Assembly (NCBI GenBank): GCA_900757415.1
Contig: CAAENU010000214.1
Coordinates: forward strand, 49,001-113,000
Direction: 5' to 3'
DNA length: 64,000 nt
DNA from: an uncultured Oscillospiraceae bacterium
GTDB lineage: Bacteria; Bacillota; Clostridia; Oscillospirales; Oscillospiraceae
Shown here: positions 8,266 through 16,162 of the stretch, in pieces
Numbering within the stretch: the stretch's first letter is position 1
How the letters are laid out: each line of letters starts with the position of its first letter
Translations under genes and position numbers: made by a program
The notes under the pieces: model-generated
Seen by the model: only the letters and a program-made list of their open reading frames with translations
What the model was told of the DNA's origin: nothing
The model's database searches: none

Positions 8266-9269
8266 AGCAGTTTAAGGTAGGTATTCTGGGCGCCACCGGT
8301 GCGGTGGGCCGCGAAATGATGAAGATTCTGGAAGAGCGCAAGTTCCCCGTGGCGGAGCTGCGTCCCATCGCCAGCGAGCGCAGTGCCGGCACCAAGCTGC
8401 CCTTTAACGGCGGCGAGGCCGAGGTGGTGGCTGCCTCCGACAGCGCCTTTGCGGGATTGGATCTGGTGCTGGGCGCGGCGGAGAACGACATCGCAAAGCG
8501 CTACGCACCCGCCATCGTCAAGGCGGGAGCCGTGTTTGTGGATAACTCCAGCGCATTCCGGCTGGATAAGGATGTGCCGTTGGTTATCCCTGAGATCAAT
8601 CCCGAGGATGTAAAGTGGCACAAGGGCATCATTGCCAATCCCAACTGCACGACCATCGTATCGCTGGTGGCCATCAATGCGCTGAATCAGCTCAGTCCTA
8701 TTGAAAGCATTGTGGCCTCCAGCTATCAGGCGGTCAGCGGCGCCGGCGCCGGCGGCCCCATTGAGCTGATGGCCGAAGTGGACGCGCTGGCCAAGGGCGA
8801 GAGCTACCAACCCAAGGTGTTCCAGTATCAGATCGCCTATAACGTGATTCCGCAGATCGGCGGCGAGGCCTTTGAGGGGTATACCTCTGAGGAGATGAAA
8901 ATGCAGAACGAGGGCCGCAAGATCCTGCACCTGCCGGAGCTGAAGGTGAGCTGCACCTGCGTGCGCGTGCCGGTGGTCCGCAGCCACAGCGTGTCCCTTG
9001 TGGTGCGCACCAAGGAGAAGATCAGCGTAGCCGACGCCAGGGCCGCCATCGCCAAGGCCGCAGGCTGCCGGCTGGTGGACGATCTGGCCAATAAGCAGTA
9101 CCCCATGCCGCTGGATACCTCCGATCAGGATATCGTGTTTGTGGGTCGTATCCGCGATGATCTGACCAGCGACAACGGATTGAACATCTGGTGCTGCGGC
9201 GATCAGGTGCGCAAGGGCGCCGCCACCAACACCGTACAGATCGCGGAGCTGGCCATGGGCATCCGGTAA
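8262..9269 (+). CDS. asd: Aspartate-semialdehyde dehydrogenase
   Basis: NADPH-dependent dehydrogenase (335 aa) that reduces aspartyl phosphate to aspartate semialdehyde. VGILGATGAVGREMM is the Rossmann nucleotide-binding loop, ANPNCTT holds the catalytic Cys129, and SYQAVSGAGAGG follows. Length is normal for the family. The gene overlaps lysC by 4 nt, so the first two common steps of the pathway are coupled. A strong terminator follows at 9315-9346. Confidence 0.96.
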   Translation: MKQFKVGILGATGAVGREMMKILEERKFPVAELRPIASERSAGTKLPFNGGEAEVVAASDSAFAGLDLVLGAAENDIAKRYAPAIVKAGAVFVDNSSAFRLDKDVPLVIPEINPEDVKWHKGIIANPNCTTIVSLVAINALNQLSPIESIVASSYQAVSGAGAGGPIELMAEVDALAKGESYQPKVFQYQIAYNVIPQIGGEAFEGYTSEEMKMQNEGRKILHLPELKVSCTCVRVPVVRSHSVSLVVRTKEKISVADARAAIAKAAGCRLVDDLANKQYPMPLDTSDQDIVFVGRIRDDLTSDNGLNIWCCGDQVRKGAATNTVQIAELAMGIR

Positions 9270-9314
9270 GCCGGTCGGCAAGGCGAATTTTCCACAGAGA
9301 ATTCAACACATGCA

Positions 9315-9346
9315 AAAAGGGCGTTCCCCGCAGGGAACGCCCTTTT
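9315..9346 (+). terminator. Terminator after asd
   Basis: Stem AAAAGGGCGTTCCC / GGGAACGCCCTTTT with a 4-nt loop and a T-run, 46 nt after the asd stop. Confidence 0.88.
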
Positions 9347-9421
9347 CAGTCTGTCAGAGAGGAATGGCCTTTGCGGCGGGATCGAATAAGATATCCCCGG
9401 CCTTTGGCCGGCGGATATGTT

Positions 9422-9982
9422 TTACAGGCCGATGATCTGCGCGTGCAGCGCCGCGGCATCGTCTGCATTGTGGGAGGCCATTACCAGTGTCCGCGGCCCT
9501 ACCGCCTCGTTGATGGCGGTCAGACACTGTGCCCGGGAGGCGGGGTCAAGTCCTGTCAGCGCCTCATCCAGCACCAGCACGTCAAAGGGATGCGCCAGCG
9601 CACGACCCAGCGCGGCGCGGCGTTTCATGCCGCCGCTCAGCGTCTCGGGCAGCGCGTCCAGACTGTCGCCCAGACCTAACTGCGTCAAAATGCGGCAGGC
9701 CGTTTCCTTGTCGCTGAAGAGAGCGGCATTTTCCACCACGGTTTTCCAGGGCAGCAGACGATCCTCCTGAAACACGGTGGAAAACCGTATGCCGTCCGGG
9801 CGCGTTACCGAACCCCGGCGGGGGCGTTCCAGCCCCAACAGCAGCCGCAGCACGGTGGTTTTTCCTCTGCCGGAGGGGGCCATCAGGCAGATTCGTCTGC
9901 CTGATGGAAGTTCCAGCGAAAAATCCCGCAGCAGCGGGGCTGACAGCCCATAGCCAAAGGTTACACGGTCAAAACGTATCAT
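9422..9982 (-). CDS. ABC transporter ATP-binding protein (SsuB/TauB-like, short)
   Basis: A 186-residue ATPase that powers import by the adjacent permease. Walker A is APSGRGKTT, the Q-loop region FQEDRLLPW is of the nitrate/sulfonate/taurine type, the signature is LSGGMKRR, and Walker B is VLVLDEAL. The protein is shorter than the usual 220-260 residues, ending soon after the H-loop region (ASHNADDA). The start at 9982 overlaps the permease stop (ATGA); an upstream in-frame ATG lies inside the permease gene. Last gene of the regulator-lipoprotein-permease-ATPase operon. Confidence 0.9.
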   Translation of the reverse strand: MIRFDRVTFGYGLSAPLLRDFSLELPSGRRICLMAPSGRGKTTVLRLLLGLERPRRGSVTRPDGIRFSTVFQEDRLLPWKTVVENAALFSDKETACRILTQLGLGDSLDALPETLSGGMKRRAALGRALAHPFDVLVLDEALTGLDPASRAQCLTAINEAVGPRTLVMASHNADDAAALHAQIIGL

Positions 9983-10716
9983 GGCCGCCCCCCTCTTTGC
10001 CCGATGGCGGACAAGCGCTGCAAAAGGGTGCTGCACGCCACGATTACCACTGTCAGGGCAAATACCTCGTCATAGCTGACGCTGGCCTTCCCGCTCCACA
10101 AAAGGTCACCCAGCGAGCCCTGTGTGCGGCAGATGACCTCGGCGGCGATGCCGGATTTCCAGGCAAAGCCCAGCGCCGTTGTCACGGCGGCTGCCACATG
10201 GGGACGGATTCCCGGCAGCGTGATCCGCCGCAGGATCTGCCAGCGCCCCATGCCGAAGGTGCGGGCCATTTCCCACAGCTGCCGGTCGGCATTTTCCAGG
10301 CCTGCCTCCACGCCGCACCATATGACGGGCAGCACAGTCAGAAACACGATGGCACTGGGGATATAGGGCCGGCTGACCCACAGAAACACCACGATGGTAA
10401 AGACTGCCACAGGGATGGAGCGAACCAGCTGTATCAGCGGCGCGGCCAGACGGCGGAAGAGGGACCACTGCGCGGATGCGGCGGCGCCCAGCGCGCCGGC
10501 GGCAAAGGCCAGCGCAAACCCGGCGCAGATCCGCAGCAGCGACATGCCCACCGTCAGCCAGAAGTCCGGCTTCACCGCCATGCGCGCCAGTGCACACAGC
10601 GTATCTGCCGGGGTGGGAATGGGCAGCAGCAGCGTCCGGTTGGCGGCCATCGCCGCCAGCTGCCAGACCACCACCCAGAACAGCACCGCCGCGCCGTTTG
10701 CCAGTGTTTTACGCAC
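9979..10716 (-). CDS. ABC transporter permease (SsuC/TauC-like)
   Basis: Inner-membrane permease (245 aa from the chosen start) with about six hydrophobic segments. The segment LEMARTFGMGRWQILRRITLPG variant near residue 160 (here WEMARTFGMGRWQI) is the EAA loop that docks the ATPase. The start is uncertain. GTG at 10716 overlaps the lipoprotein stop and gives a family-length N-terminus just before the first membrane segment; an ATG at 10773 lies inside the upstream gene. Imports an unknown small molecule. Confidence 0.88.
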   Translation of the reverse strand: MRKTLANGAAVLFWVVVWQLAAMAANRTLLLPIPTPADTLCALARMAVKPDFWLTVGMSLLRICAGFALAFAAGALGAAASAQWSLFRRLAAPLIQLVRSIPVAVFTIVVFLWVSRPYIPSAIVFLTVLPVIWCGVEAGLENADRQLWEMARTFGMGRWQILRRITLPGIRPHVAAAVTTALGFAWKSGIAAEVICRTQGSLGDLLWSGKASVSYDEVFALTVVIVACSTLLQRLSAIGQRGGRP

Positions 10717-11746
10717 CGTAATAGAAATCGTCACCCGGCAGCGCGCCGCCCACGCTCTTGGGATCGGCGTCAAACATCACCTGCAGATAGCCGCCCAGTT
10801 GGGTCTTCATCTCCTCGCCGGAAACAAAGGTCAGACCGCAGAAGGGAATGGCCTTTTCGGCCAGCGCTGCTTTGGGGATCAGACCGTACTGTTCGCACAG
10901 AGCGGCGGTGCCCGCCGCGTCGGACTGCGCCTCCTCAATGGAGGCGGCGTAGTCCTCCAAAAACAGCGCTACCGCATCGGGGTTCTCCTGCAAAAACTGG
11001 TTGCGGACAATGACACAACCCATCATCAGCGTGCTGCTGCCACCGGAGATCTTGTCCCATTCCTCGGTCATATCCAGCACGGTACGTGCATTTTCGTTCT
11101 GCATCAAAATGCTGGTGGCCACCGGCTGGGGAGCCATGATCACGGCCTCGGGGTCATTCTGCCACACGGTCAGCAGTTCACTGCCCTCGCCGACAAACTG
11201 GATGGTCACATCCTCGTCGGGCGCAAGGCCGTTGCCCTTGAGCACATAGCGCAGGATATACTCCGGGTTGGCGCCCTGACCGGGGGCGTAGATGGTTTTG
11301 CCTTTCAGTTCGGCCACCGAGGCGATGTCCTGCCCGTTGGACAGCATGGACAGCACGCCCAGCGTGTTGACTGCCAGCACGGAAATGCCGCCGTTGGTCT
11401 TATTGTACAGCGTGGAGGCCAGATTGGTGGCCACCGCCGCGATGTCGGCGTCACCGTTGGAGATGGCGGACACCACCTCGTCATTGGCACCGGGCATGGT
11501 AATATGATAGGTATTCTTTGTTTCACCTGCGTCGGCAGCGGCCCACAGGTTCATGGCGCCGATGCCGGTGGGGCCGGACAGCACATAGAGATTGACCTCC
11601 GCGCCTGTCGGCTCCGCCGTCTGGGACTGATCCTGCCCGTCTGCAGGCTGCGGTTTCGCGGCGCCGCCCTGCGCGCCGCAGGCAGCCAGACTCAGCGCCA
11701 GCGCCAGCGCCAGCAGCAGACTTACCAATTTGGTTGCTTTTTTCAT
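10709..11746 (-). CDS. ABC transporter substrate-binding lipoprotein
   Basis: A 345-residue extracellular lipoprotein. The signal peptide MKKATKLVSLLLALALALSL ends in a lipobox (LAACG, lipidated cysteine at about residue 23). It is followed by a low-complexity linker and a periplasmic-binding-like domain of the NMT1/SsuA type: YVLSGPTGIGAM, NGDADIAAVATNLAS, GKTIYAPGQGANPEYILRY. Such domains bind sulfonates, pyrimidine precursors and similar ligands; the ligand cannot be read from sequence. The start overlaps the regulator's stop (ATGA), so it is coupled to the regulator. Confidence 0.9.
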   Translation of the reverse strand: MKKATKLVSLLLALALALSLAACGAQGGAAKPQPADGQDQSQTAEPTGAEVNLYVLSGPTGIGAMNLWAAADAGETKNTYHITMPGANDEVVSAISNGDADIAAVATNLASTLYNKTNGGISVLAVNTLGVLSMLSNGQDIASVAELKGKTIYAPGQGANPEYILRYVLKGNGLAPDEDVTIQFVGEGSELLTVWQNDPEAVIMAPQPVATSILMQNENARTVLDMTEEWDKISGGSSTLMMGCVIVRNQFLQENPDAVALFLEDYAASIEEAQSDAAGTAALCEQYGLIPKAALAEKAIPFCGLTFVSGEEMKTQLGGYLQVMFDADPKSVGGALPGDDFYYGA

Positions 11747-12366
11747 ACAATTACCTCGATTCTTTTTCCGTCCCGGACGATAAGTCCGGCGTTTTCCAGT
11801 TCCTCCAGTGCCCGGTACAGGCTGGTGCGGCCCATGGACAGTCCTGCCGCCAGCTTAGTCATGCTCAACCCCTTCGGCAGAGAGCCTTTCTCACCGCAGT
11901 TGGCGCACAGCCAGCGGTAGACCCGCTGCCGGGCGCTGTCCTCCGTGAAAAGGGCAATCTTCTCGTTGAGAAACCGCACCCTGCCGGAGAGAAAAGCGAT
12001 ATACGCTGCCGCCATCCCGGGCCACCGGCCGAACCACTGCCGCAGCAGCGCTTCCGGCAGAAACAGCACCGCGCATTCCGTTACGGCCCGTACCCGGGAC
12101 ACATAGCCGCGGCCGCCGAACAGCGCCGCCGCGCCGAAGGTGTCTCCCGGGCCAAAGGCGGCCAGCACCGCCTGATCCCGGTGGTCGGCCGCCGCCTCTG
12201 CCCGGCCGTGCAGCACGATGCCCAGCGCCGGCGCCGCCGCTCCCGGCCGGCAGATGGTCTCACCCCGCCCAAAGCTGCATACCGGCAGGGACAACGCCTC
12301 GTTCAGAGCCTGCTCGGCATCCTGAAACAGGAAATGCTGCGCCAGAAGTGTTCGATGATCCTCCAT
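11743..12366 (-). CDS. Crp/Fnr-family transcriptional regulator
   Basis: A 207-residue regulator with an N-terminal cNMP-type beta-barrel (about 20-130: GIVLHGRAEA, FGPGDTFGAAALFG), a dimerisation helix and a C-terminal helix-turn-helix (MTKLAAGLSMGRTSLYRALEELENAGLI). No FNR-type cysteine cluster is obvious. The start at 12366 follows AAAGGAG. It is the first gene of the ABC operon and probably autoregulates through the palindrome at 12382-12397, so the effector may be the imported ligand or a related metabolite (inference). Confidence 0.88.
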   Translation of the reverse strand: MEDHRTLLAQHFLFQDAEQALNEALSLPVCSFGRGETICRPGAAAPALGIVLHGRAEAAADHRDQAVLAAFGPGDTFGAAALFGGRGYVSRVRAVTECAVLFLPEALLRQWFGRWPGMAAAYIAFLSGRVRFLNEKIALFTEDSARQRVYRWLCANCGEKGSLPKGLSMTKLAAGLSMGRTSLYRALEELENAGLIVRDGKRIEVIV

Positions 12367-12381
12367 ACCGCGCTCCTTTTT

Positions 12382-12397
12382 TGTTCCATATGGAACA
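12382..12397. promoter_or_regulatory. Palindromic operator (candidate Crp/Fnr-type site)
   Basis: Perfect 16-bp palindrome TGTTCCATATGGAACA located 16-31 nt upstream of the regulator ATG and just downstream of its -10 element, roughly from +5 to +20. This position predicts autorepression. Confidence 0.7.
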
Positions 12398-12406
12398 GTT
12401 TTTATC

Positions 12407-12435
12407 AGTATAAAGGCGGCGCGGCCGGTTGTCAA
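12407..12435 (-). promoter_or_regulatory. Promoter of the Crp/ABC operon
   Basis: Minus-strand TTGACA (12435-12430), 17-bp spacer, TATACT (12412-12407). The -35 overlaps the -35 of the divergent exonuclease promoter. Confidence 0.78.
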
Positions 12436-12457
12436 GAGGGTAAAAATGTGGTATGCT
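12429..12457 (+). promoter_or_regulatory. Promoter of exonuclease III gene
   Basis: Plus-strand TTGTCA (12429-12434), 17-bp spacer, TATGCT (12452-12457), 30 nt before the ATG. It shares its -35 bases with the divergent promoter. Confidence 0.6.
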
Positions 12458-12486
12458 GACAGAAAATGAGGAAGGGAGACACCCTT

Positions 12487-13242
12487 ATGCGATTGATCTC
12501 TTGGAATGTAAACGGCCTGCGCGCCTGTCTGGGTAAGGGCTTTCTGGATTTCTGCGCTTTTGCCGACGCGGATGTGATCTGCCTGCAGGAGACGAAAATG
12601 CGGCCGGAGCAGGCGGCGTTTGAGCTGCCCGGCTATCACCTCTATTGGAACAGCGCCGACAAGGCCGGCTATTCCGGCACCGCCGTTTTTACCCGCAGGG
12701 AACCTCTCAGCGTGAGCTGCGATTTCGGGGCGGATATCCACCGCCATGAGGGCCGGGTCATCACGGCAGAGTATGAGGATTTTTATCTGGTATGCTGCTA
12801 TACCCCCAACTCCAAGGATCAGCTGTCACGGCTGGATTACCGGATGGAGTGGGAAGACGATATCCGGGAATATCTCATGGAACTGGATGCGCGCAAGCCG
12901 GTGGTCTACTGCGGAGATCTGAACGTGGCGCATGAGGAGATCGACCTGAAGAACCCTAAATCCAACCGCATGAATCCCGGATTCTCTGACGAGGAGCGGG
13001 CCAAAATGACCCAACTTCTTGCCAGCGGCTTTGCCGATACCTTCCGCACATTGTACCCTGACCGCACAGGCGCCTATTCCTGGTGGAGCTACCGCTTTCA
13101 TGCGCGGCAGAACAACGCGGGATGGCGCATCGACTATTTCATCGTGTCCCAGCGGCTGCTGCCCCGAGTAAAAAATGCCGATATCTGGCCGGAGGTCACC
13201 GGCAGCGACCACTGCCCCGTGGTGCTGGAGCTGAGTGAATAA
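12487..13242 (+). CDS. xth: Exodeoxyribonuclease III / AP endonuclease
   Basis: Base-excision repair nuclease (251 aa) that cleaves 5' to abasic sites. The family motifs are in order: MRLISWNVNGLRA at the N-terminus, LQETKM (metal-binding Glu), YCGDLNVAHEEIDLKNPK in the middle, and SDHCPVVLEL at the C-terminus (catalytic Asp-His). The ATG at 12487 is chosen because GAAGGGAG lies 8 nt upstream and the protein then starts as the family does. Single-gene unit with its own promoter and terminator. Confidence 0.95.
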   Translation: MRLISWNVNGLRACLGKGFLDFCAFADADVICLQETKMRPEQAAFELPGYHLYWNSADKAGYSGTAVFTRREPLSVSCDFGADIHRHEGRVITAEYEDFYLVCCYTPNSKDQLSRLDYRMEWEDDIREYLMELDARKPVVYCGDLNVAHEEIDLKNPKSNRMNPGFSDEERAKMTQLLASGFADTFRTLYPDRTGAYSWWSYRFHARQNNAGWRIDYFIVSQRLLPRVKNADIWPEVTGSDHCPVVLELSE

Positions 13243-13256
13243 GGTACAATAAAAAT

Positions 13257-13290
13257 GATCCTGCATCCCATGGGATGCAGGATCGTTTTT
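13257..13290. terminator. Bidirectional terminator between xth and the aminotransferase
   Basis: Perfect 28-bp palindrome (13257-13284, arms GATCCTGCATCCCA) flanked by AAAAAT on the left and GTTTTT on the right, between two convergent genes. Confidence 0.88.
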
Positions 13291-13307
13291 CAGATAAAAC
13301 GGGGACT

Positions 13308-14498
13308 TCAGCGCCTGTTATAAGCTTCGATGCCAAGACGCAGCAGATCCATGGCACGTTCCAGATCTTCCTGCTTGAGAACATAGGCGATGCGAATCTC
13401 ATTTTTGCCCTTACCGGGCGTGGCATAGAACGGCTCACCGGGGGCGAACATCACGGTGTCGCCGTGATCCTCGAATTCCTCCAGCAGCCATTGCTGGAAC
13501 CTATCGGCATCGTCTACCGGCAGGGCGGCCATAATGTAGAACGCGCCGCGGGGGCACTCGCACACCACGCCGGGGATCTCATGCAGCTTGCGCATCACCG
13601 TGTCTCGGCGGCGCTTGTACTCCTCACGGACGGCGGCAAAGTAATCCGGCCCCACACTGTACAGCGCGGCGGAAGCCACCTGATCGATAGTGGGCACCGA
13701 CAGGCGGCACTGGGCGTATTTCATGGCCTGCGCCATCAGCTCCTTGTTGCGGGAGATCATGCAGCCGATGCGGGCGCCGCAGGCGGAAAAGCGTTTGGAC
13801 ACGGTGTCGATGACGATCACGTTTTCGGCGGCGTCGGCAAACTGGCCCATGGACTGCAGCGGTTCGCCGGCATAGACGAACTCGCGGTAGGCCTCGTCGC
13901 CGATGATGAACAGGTCATGCTCCTTGGCAATGTCCACCATCATCCGCATTTCCTCCGCCGTCAGCACCGCGCCGGTGGGGTTGCCGGGGTTGGTGACCAT
14001 AATGGCGCGGGTATGTTCGTTGATCTCCGCCTCCACCTTGGCCCGGTCGGCATAATGATAGCCGTCATGGGGCGTGGTGGGGATGGGGTGGATGGATGCG
14101 CCGCAGGTATAGGCCATGGTATTGTAGTTGGGATAGAACGGCTCCGGAATCAGGATTTCGTCGCCATCATCGAGGATGCAGTTCATGGCGATCTGCAGCG
14201 CCTCGCTGCCGCCGTTGGTGATAAGAATATCGCCGGTTTCAAAATGCATATCCAGATTATCATAATACTTCTGGATGGCGGCGATCAGCTCCGGGATACC
14301 GGGGGACGGCGCATAGGCCAGCACCGGCAGGTCAAAGTGCTTTACCGCGTCAAAATACGCTTTCGGCGTTTCAATATCCGGCTGGCCGATATTCAGATGA
14401 TAAATCTTTCTGCCCTTTGCCTCTGCCGCCAATGCATAAGGATGAAACTTACGCATGGGTGACAGTCCGCATTTCAGAGCTTTACTTGAAAACTTCAT
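13308..14498 (-). CDS. Class I/II aminotransferase (aspartate aminotransferase-like)
   Basis: Cytosolic PLP-dependent aminotransferase (396 aa). The substrate loop HLNIGQPDIETP, the cofactor region TNGGSEALQIA, NPGNPTGAVL, the Asp-Tyr pair in GDEAYREFVY, the PLP lysine K235 in TVSKRFSACGARIG, and a C-terminal IRIAYVL with the carboxylate arginine are all present. It resembles the Firmicutes AspC-like group that starts KFSSKALKCGLSPMRKF; the true amino acid donor cannot be assigned. SD GGAGG precedes the ATG. A promoter and inverted repeat lie upstream. Confidence 0.9.
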   Translation of the reverse strand: MKFSSKALKCGLSPMRKFHPYALAAEAKGRKIYHLNIGQPDIETPKAYFDAVKHFDLPVLAYAPSPGIPELIAAIQKYYDNLDMHFETGDILITNGGSEALQIAMNCILDDGDEILIPEPFYPNYNTMAYTCGASIHPIPTTPHDGYHYADRAKVEAEINEHTRAIMVTNPGNPTGAVLTAEEMRMMVDIAKEHDLFIIGDEAYREFVYAGEPLQSMGQFADAAENVIVIDTVSKRFSACGARIGCMISRNKELMAQAMKYAQCRLSVPTIDQVASAALYSVGPDYFAAVREEYKRRRDTVMRKLHEIPGVVCECPRGAFYIMAALPVDDADRFQQWLLEEFEDHGDTVMFAPGEPFYATPGKGKNEIRIAYVLKQEDLERAMDLLRLGIEAYNRR

Positions 14499-14510
14499 GG
14501 TGTTGCCTCC

Positions 14511-14554
14511 TCATGATATTTGACGGCAGATTAAAATTCTGCCATATATCATGA
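14511..14554. promoter_or_regulatory. Nested inverted repeat at the aminotransferase promoter
   Basis: Outer arms TCATGATAT / ATATCATGA and inner arms GGCAGA / TCTGCC. The outer right arm overlaps the -10 element (14556-14551), and the rest lies in the first part of the transcript. Could be an operator or a leader hairpin. Confidence 0.55.
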
Positions 14555-14579
14555 TATTCCGTTTTTGGCCATACGTCAA
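14551..14579 (-). promoter_or_regulatory. Promoter of the aminotransferase gene
   Basis: Minus-strand TTGACG (14579-14574), 17-bp spacer, TATCAT (14556-14551). Confidence 0.68.
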
Positions 14580-14613
14580 GTCTCTGCGGCGAAAAAAGAA
14601 AGATTCTGCCATG

Positions 14614-15135
14614 CTATCCGCCGAAGAAAAGCCGGGTGCACCATGCCGCCGACAAAAAACCTGCCAGATCCGCTGTCAGCGCGGCGGGAATGGTGTAGCG
14701 GGTGCGGCGGATGCCCGCCGCGCCGAAGTAGACGGCGACCGTATAAAACGTGGTCTCCGTGCAGCCCAGCATGACCGCCGCGGTGCGGCCAATGGTACTG
14801 TCGGCTCCGTAGGTATCCATCAGCTCGCTGCCAACGGCCAGCGCACCGCTGCCGCTGAGAGGACGGATCAGCAGCAGCGGCGCGGTTTCCGGCGGGATTC
14901 CCAGCGCAGCCAGTACCGGGGAGAGCAGGGTGGTCAGGGTGTCCAGCGCACCGGAGGCGCGGAACATGTATATGGCCGCCAGCAGGGCCACAAGATTGGG
15001 GAGAATGCGTATCACGACCTTCAGCCCCTCCGCCGCGCCATCGGTCAGGGCGGCGTAAATATCCGCGCGGCGGCGCAGTCCCCCGCATGCCGCGGCGGTG
15101 AACAGCAGGGGAATCAGCAGTGCGCTCAGCTCCAT
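14614..15135 (-). CDS. spmB: Spore maturation protein B
   Basis: A 173-residue membrane protein of the nucleoside-recognition (Gate) domain family. In Bacillus it is needed with SpmA for spore-core dehydration and heat resistance. Motifs: GAAEGLKVVIRILPNLVAL, IRPLSGSGALAVGSELM and GCTETTFYTVAVYFGAAGI. The ATG at 15135 (MELSALLIPLLF) is chosen because it matches the family N-terminus; in-frame ATGs further upstream lie inside spmA. It overlaps the 3' end of spmA by 10 nt. Confidence 0.93.
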   Translation of the reverse strand: MELSALLIPLLFTAAACGGLRRRADIYAALTDGAAEGLKVVIRILPNLVALLAAIYMFRASGALDTLTTLLSPVLAALGIPPETAPLLLIRPLSGSGALAVGSELMDTYGADSTIGRTAAVMLGCTETTFYTVAVYFGAAGIRRTRYTIPAALTADLAGFLSAAWCTRLFFGG

Positions 15136-15713
15136 CGGCGCCGCCATAAAAGCTGAAATCCGCGGGCCGCCAGCAGGCCTGCCGAAACGGAGAGCAGGGA
15201 GGAGAGCCACACAGCGGGCAGGATATCAAGCGGAGTGGCGCAGCCGTGGGCGCTGCGCAGCGCCGCCACTGTGGTGGGCAGCAGCTGAATGGAGGCGGTG
15301 TTGAGCACGACGAAACGGCACAGCTCATCGTCCGCCGTGCCGCCGCATCCGGCCGCCATTCGGCTGGCGGCGCGGATCCCCAGCGGTGTGGCGGCGTTGC
15401 CCAGCCCCAAAAGATTGGCCGAGACGTTGGCACTGAGCGCGGCAAGAGTTTCTCTGTCGCGGCTGGCATGCGGCAGAATGCGCCGCAGTACCGGCCGCAG
15501 CAGCCGGGACAGCGCGCCGCTCAGGCCACCCCGTTCCATCATCGTCATGATGCCGCTCCACAGGCAGATGACACCGGCCATGGAAAGGCACAGCTCCACG
15601 GCGGCACCGGCACCCTCCAGTGCGGCGGCGGAGACGGCTGCCAGCTGTCCTGTGGCGGCGCCGAACAGCAGCGACAGACCGAACAGCGCACATAAAAAAT
15701 AGGATAGGGCCAT
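15126..15713 (-). CDS. spmA: Spore maturation protein A
   Basis: A 195-residue membrane protein, partner of SpmB in late sporulation. It has several hydrophobic segments, MAGVICLWSGIMTMMERGGL, and the diagnostic SANLLGLGNAATPLGIRAAS, then VVLNTASIQLLPTTV. Length equals the family norm. It is the first gene of spmA-spmB. A short inverted repeat lies 15 nt upstream (15728-15744). The presence of the pair supports a spore-forming host. Confidence 0.95.
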   Translation of the reverse strand: MALSYFLCALFGLSLLFGAATGQLAAVSAAALEGAGAAVELCLSMAGVICLWSGIMTMMERGGLSGALSRLLRPVLRRILPHASRDRETLAALSANVSANLLGLGNAATPLGIRAASRMAAGCGGTADDELCRFVVLNTASIQLLPTTVAALRSAHGCATPLDILPAVWLSSLLSVSAGLLAARGFQLLWRRRWS

Positions 15714-15727
15714 GATTTTTCACCTCG

Positions 15728-15744
15728 TGTGCACTATATGCACA
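15728..15744. promoter_or_regulatory. Inverted repeat upstream of spmA
   Basis: TGTGCA-N5-TGCACA, directly upstream of the spmA ribosome-binding region. Possibly an operator; no matching regulator is known here. Confidence 0.35.
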
Positions 15745-15794
15745 TATGTAATGGGGATATTTGTAAAATTATTGGTGAAAACGGCAACTCGTGG

Positions 15795-15823
15795 TTGACA
15801 AAGCAGTAAAAATATGGCATGAT
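15795..15823 (+). promoter_or_regulatory. Promoter of abrB-like gene
   Basis: TTGACA (15795-15800), 17-bp spacer, CATGAT (15818-15823), about 50 nt upstream of the GTG start. Confidence 0.68.
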
Positions 15824-15876
15824 GAGTGGGCAGGGAACTCACATGATGTGAGCAACAGAACAGAGGAGAGGTTTCC

Positions 15877-16119
15877 GTGAAGTCTACTGGTATTGTCAGG
15901 AAAGTGGATGAGCTGGGACGGATCGTGCTGCCCATCGAGCTGCGGCGCACGCTGGAGATCGCTGAAAAGGATGCTTTGGAGATTTATGTGGACGGGTCCA
16001 CAATCGTATTGAAAAAGTTCCGGCCCAGCTGCATCTTCTGCGACAGCAGCAGGGATTTGGTGGTGTACAGGGATAAAAATGTCTGTCCCCGCTGTCTCAA
16101 GGATCTGAAAAACAGCTGA
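15877..16119 (+). CDS. abrB: AbrB-family transition-state regulator
   Basis: An 80-residue DNA-binding regulator. The N-terminal swapped-hairpin AbrB domain reads STGIVRKVDELGRIVLPIEL with RRTLEIAEKDALEIYVDG. The C-terminal part has two cysteine pairs (CIFC, CPRC) that could bind zinc, as in other Clostridia AbrB proteins. The start is GTG behind a GAGAGG SD. It is convergent with rsmI and trmN6, as abrB is beside yabC/yabB in Bacillus subtilis, supporting orthology. Controls stationary-phase and sporulation genes in relatives. Confidence 0.92.
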   Translation: MKSTGIVRKVDELGRIVLPIELRRTLEIAEKDALEIYVDGSTIVLKKFRPSCIFCDSSRDLVVYRDKNVCPRCLKDLKNS

Positions 16120-16130
16120 AAAGCGGAAAA

Positions 16131-16162
16131 CATCCCCGCCATAGCGGCGGGGATGTTTTTTT
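16131..16162 (+). terminator. Terminator after abrB
   Basis: Stem CATCCCCGCC / GGCGGGGATG followed by seven T residues. Confidence 0.9.

Noticed and set aside
7644..9281. 545-codon open frame on the minus strand across lysC and asd
   Set aside because: Antisense to two clear enzymes with intact motifs; low-complexity His/Gly/Gln-rich translation is a by-product of GC-rich codon bias.
10394..11920. 508-codon plus-strand frame over the ABC lipoprotein and permease
   Set aside because: Antisense to an operon with overlapping starts and stops and clear family motifs.
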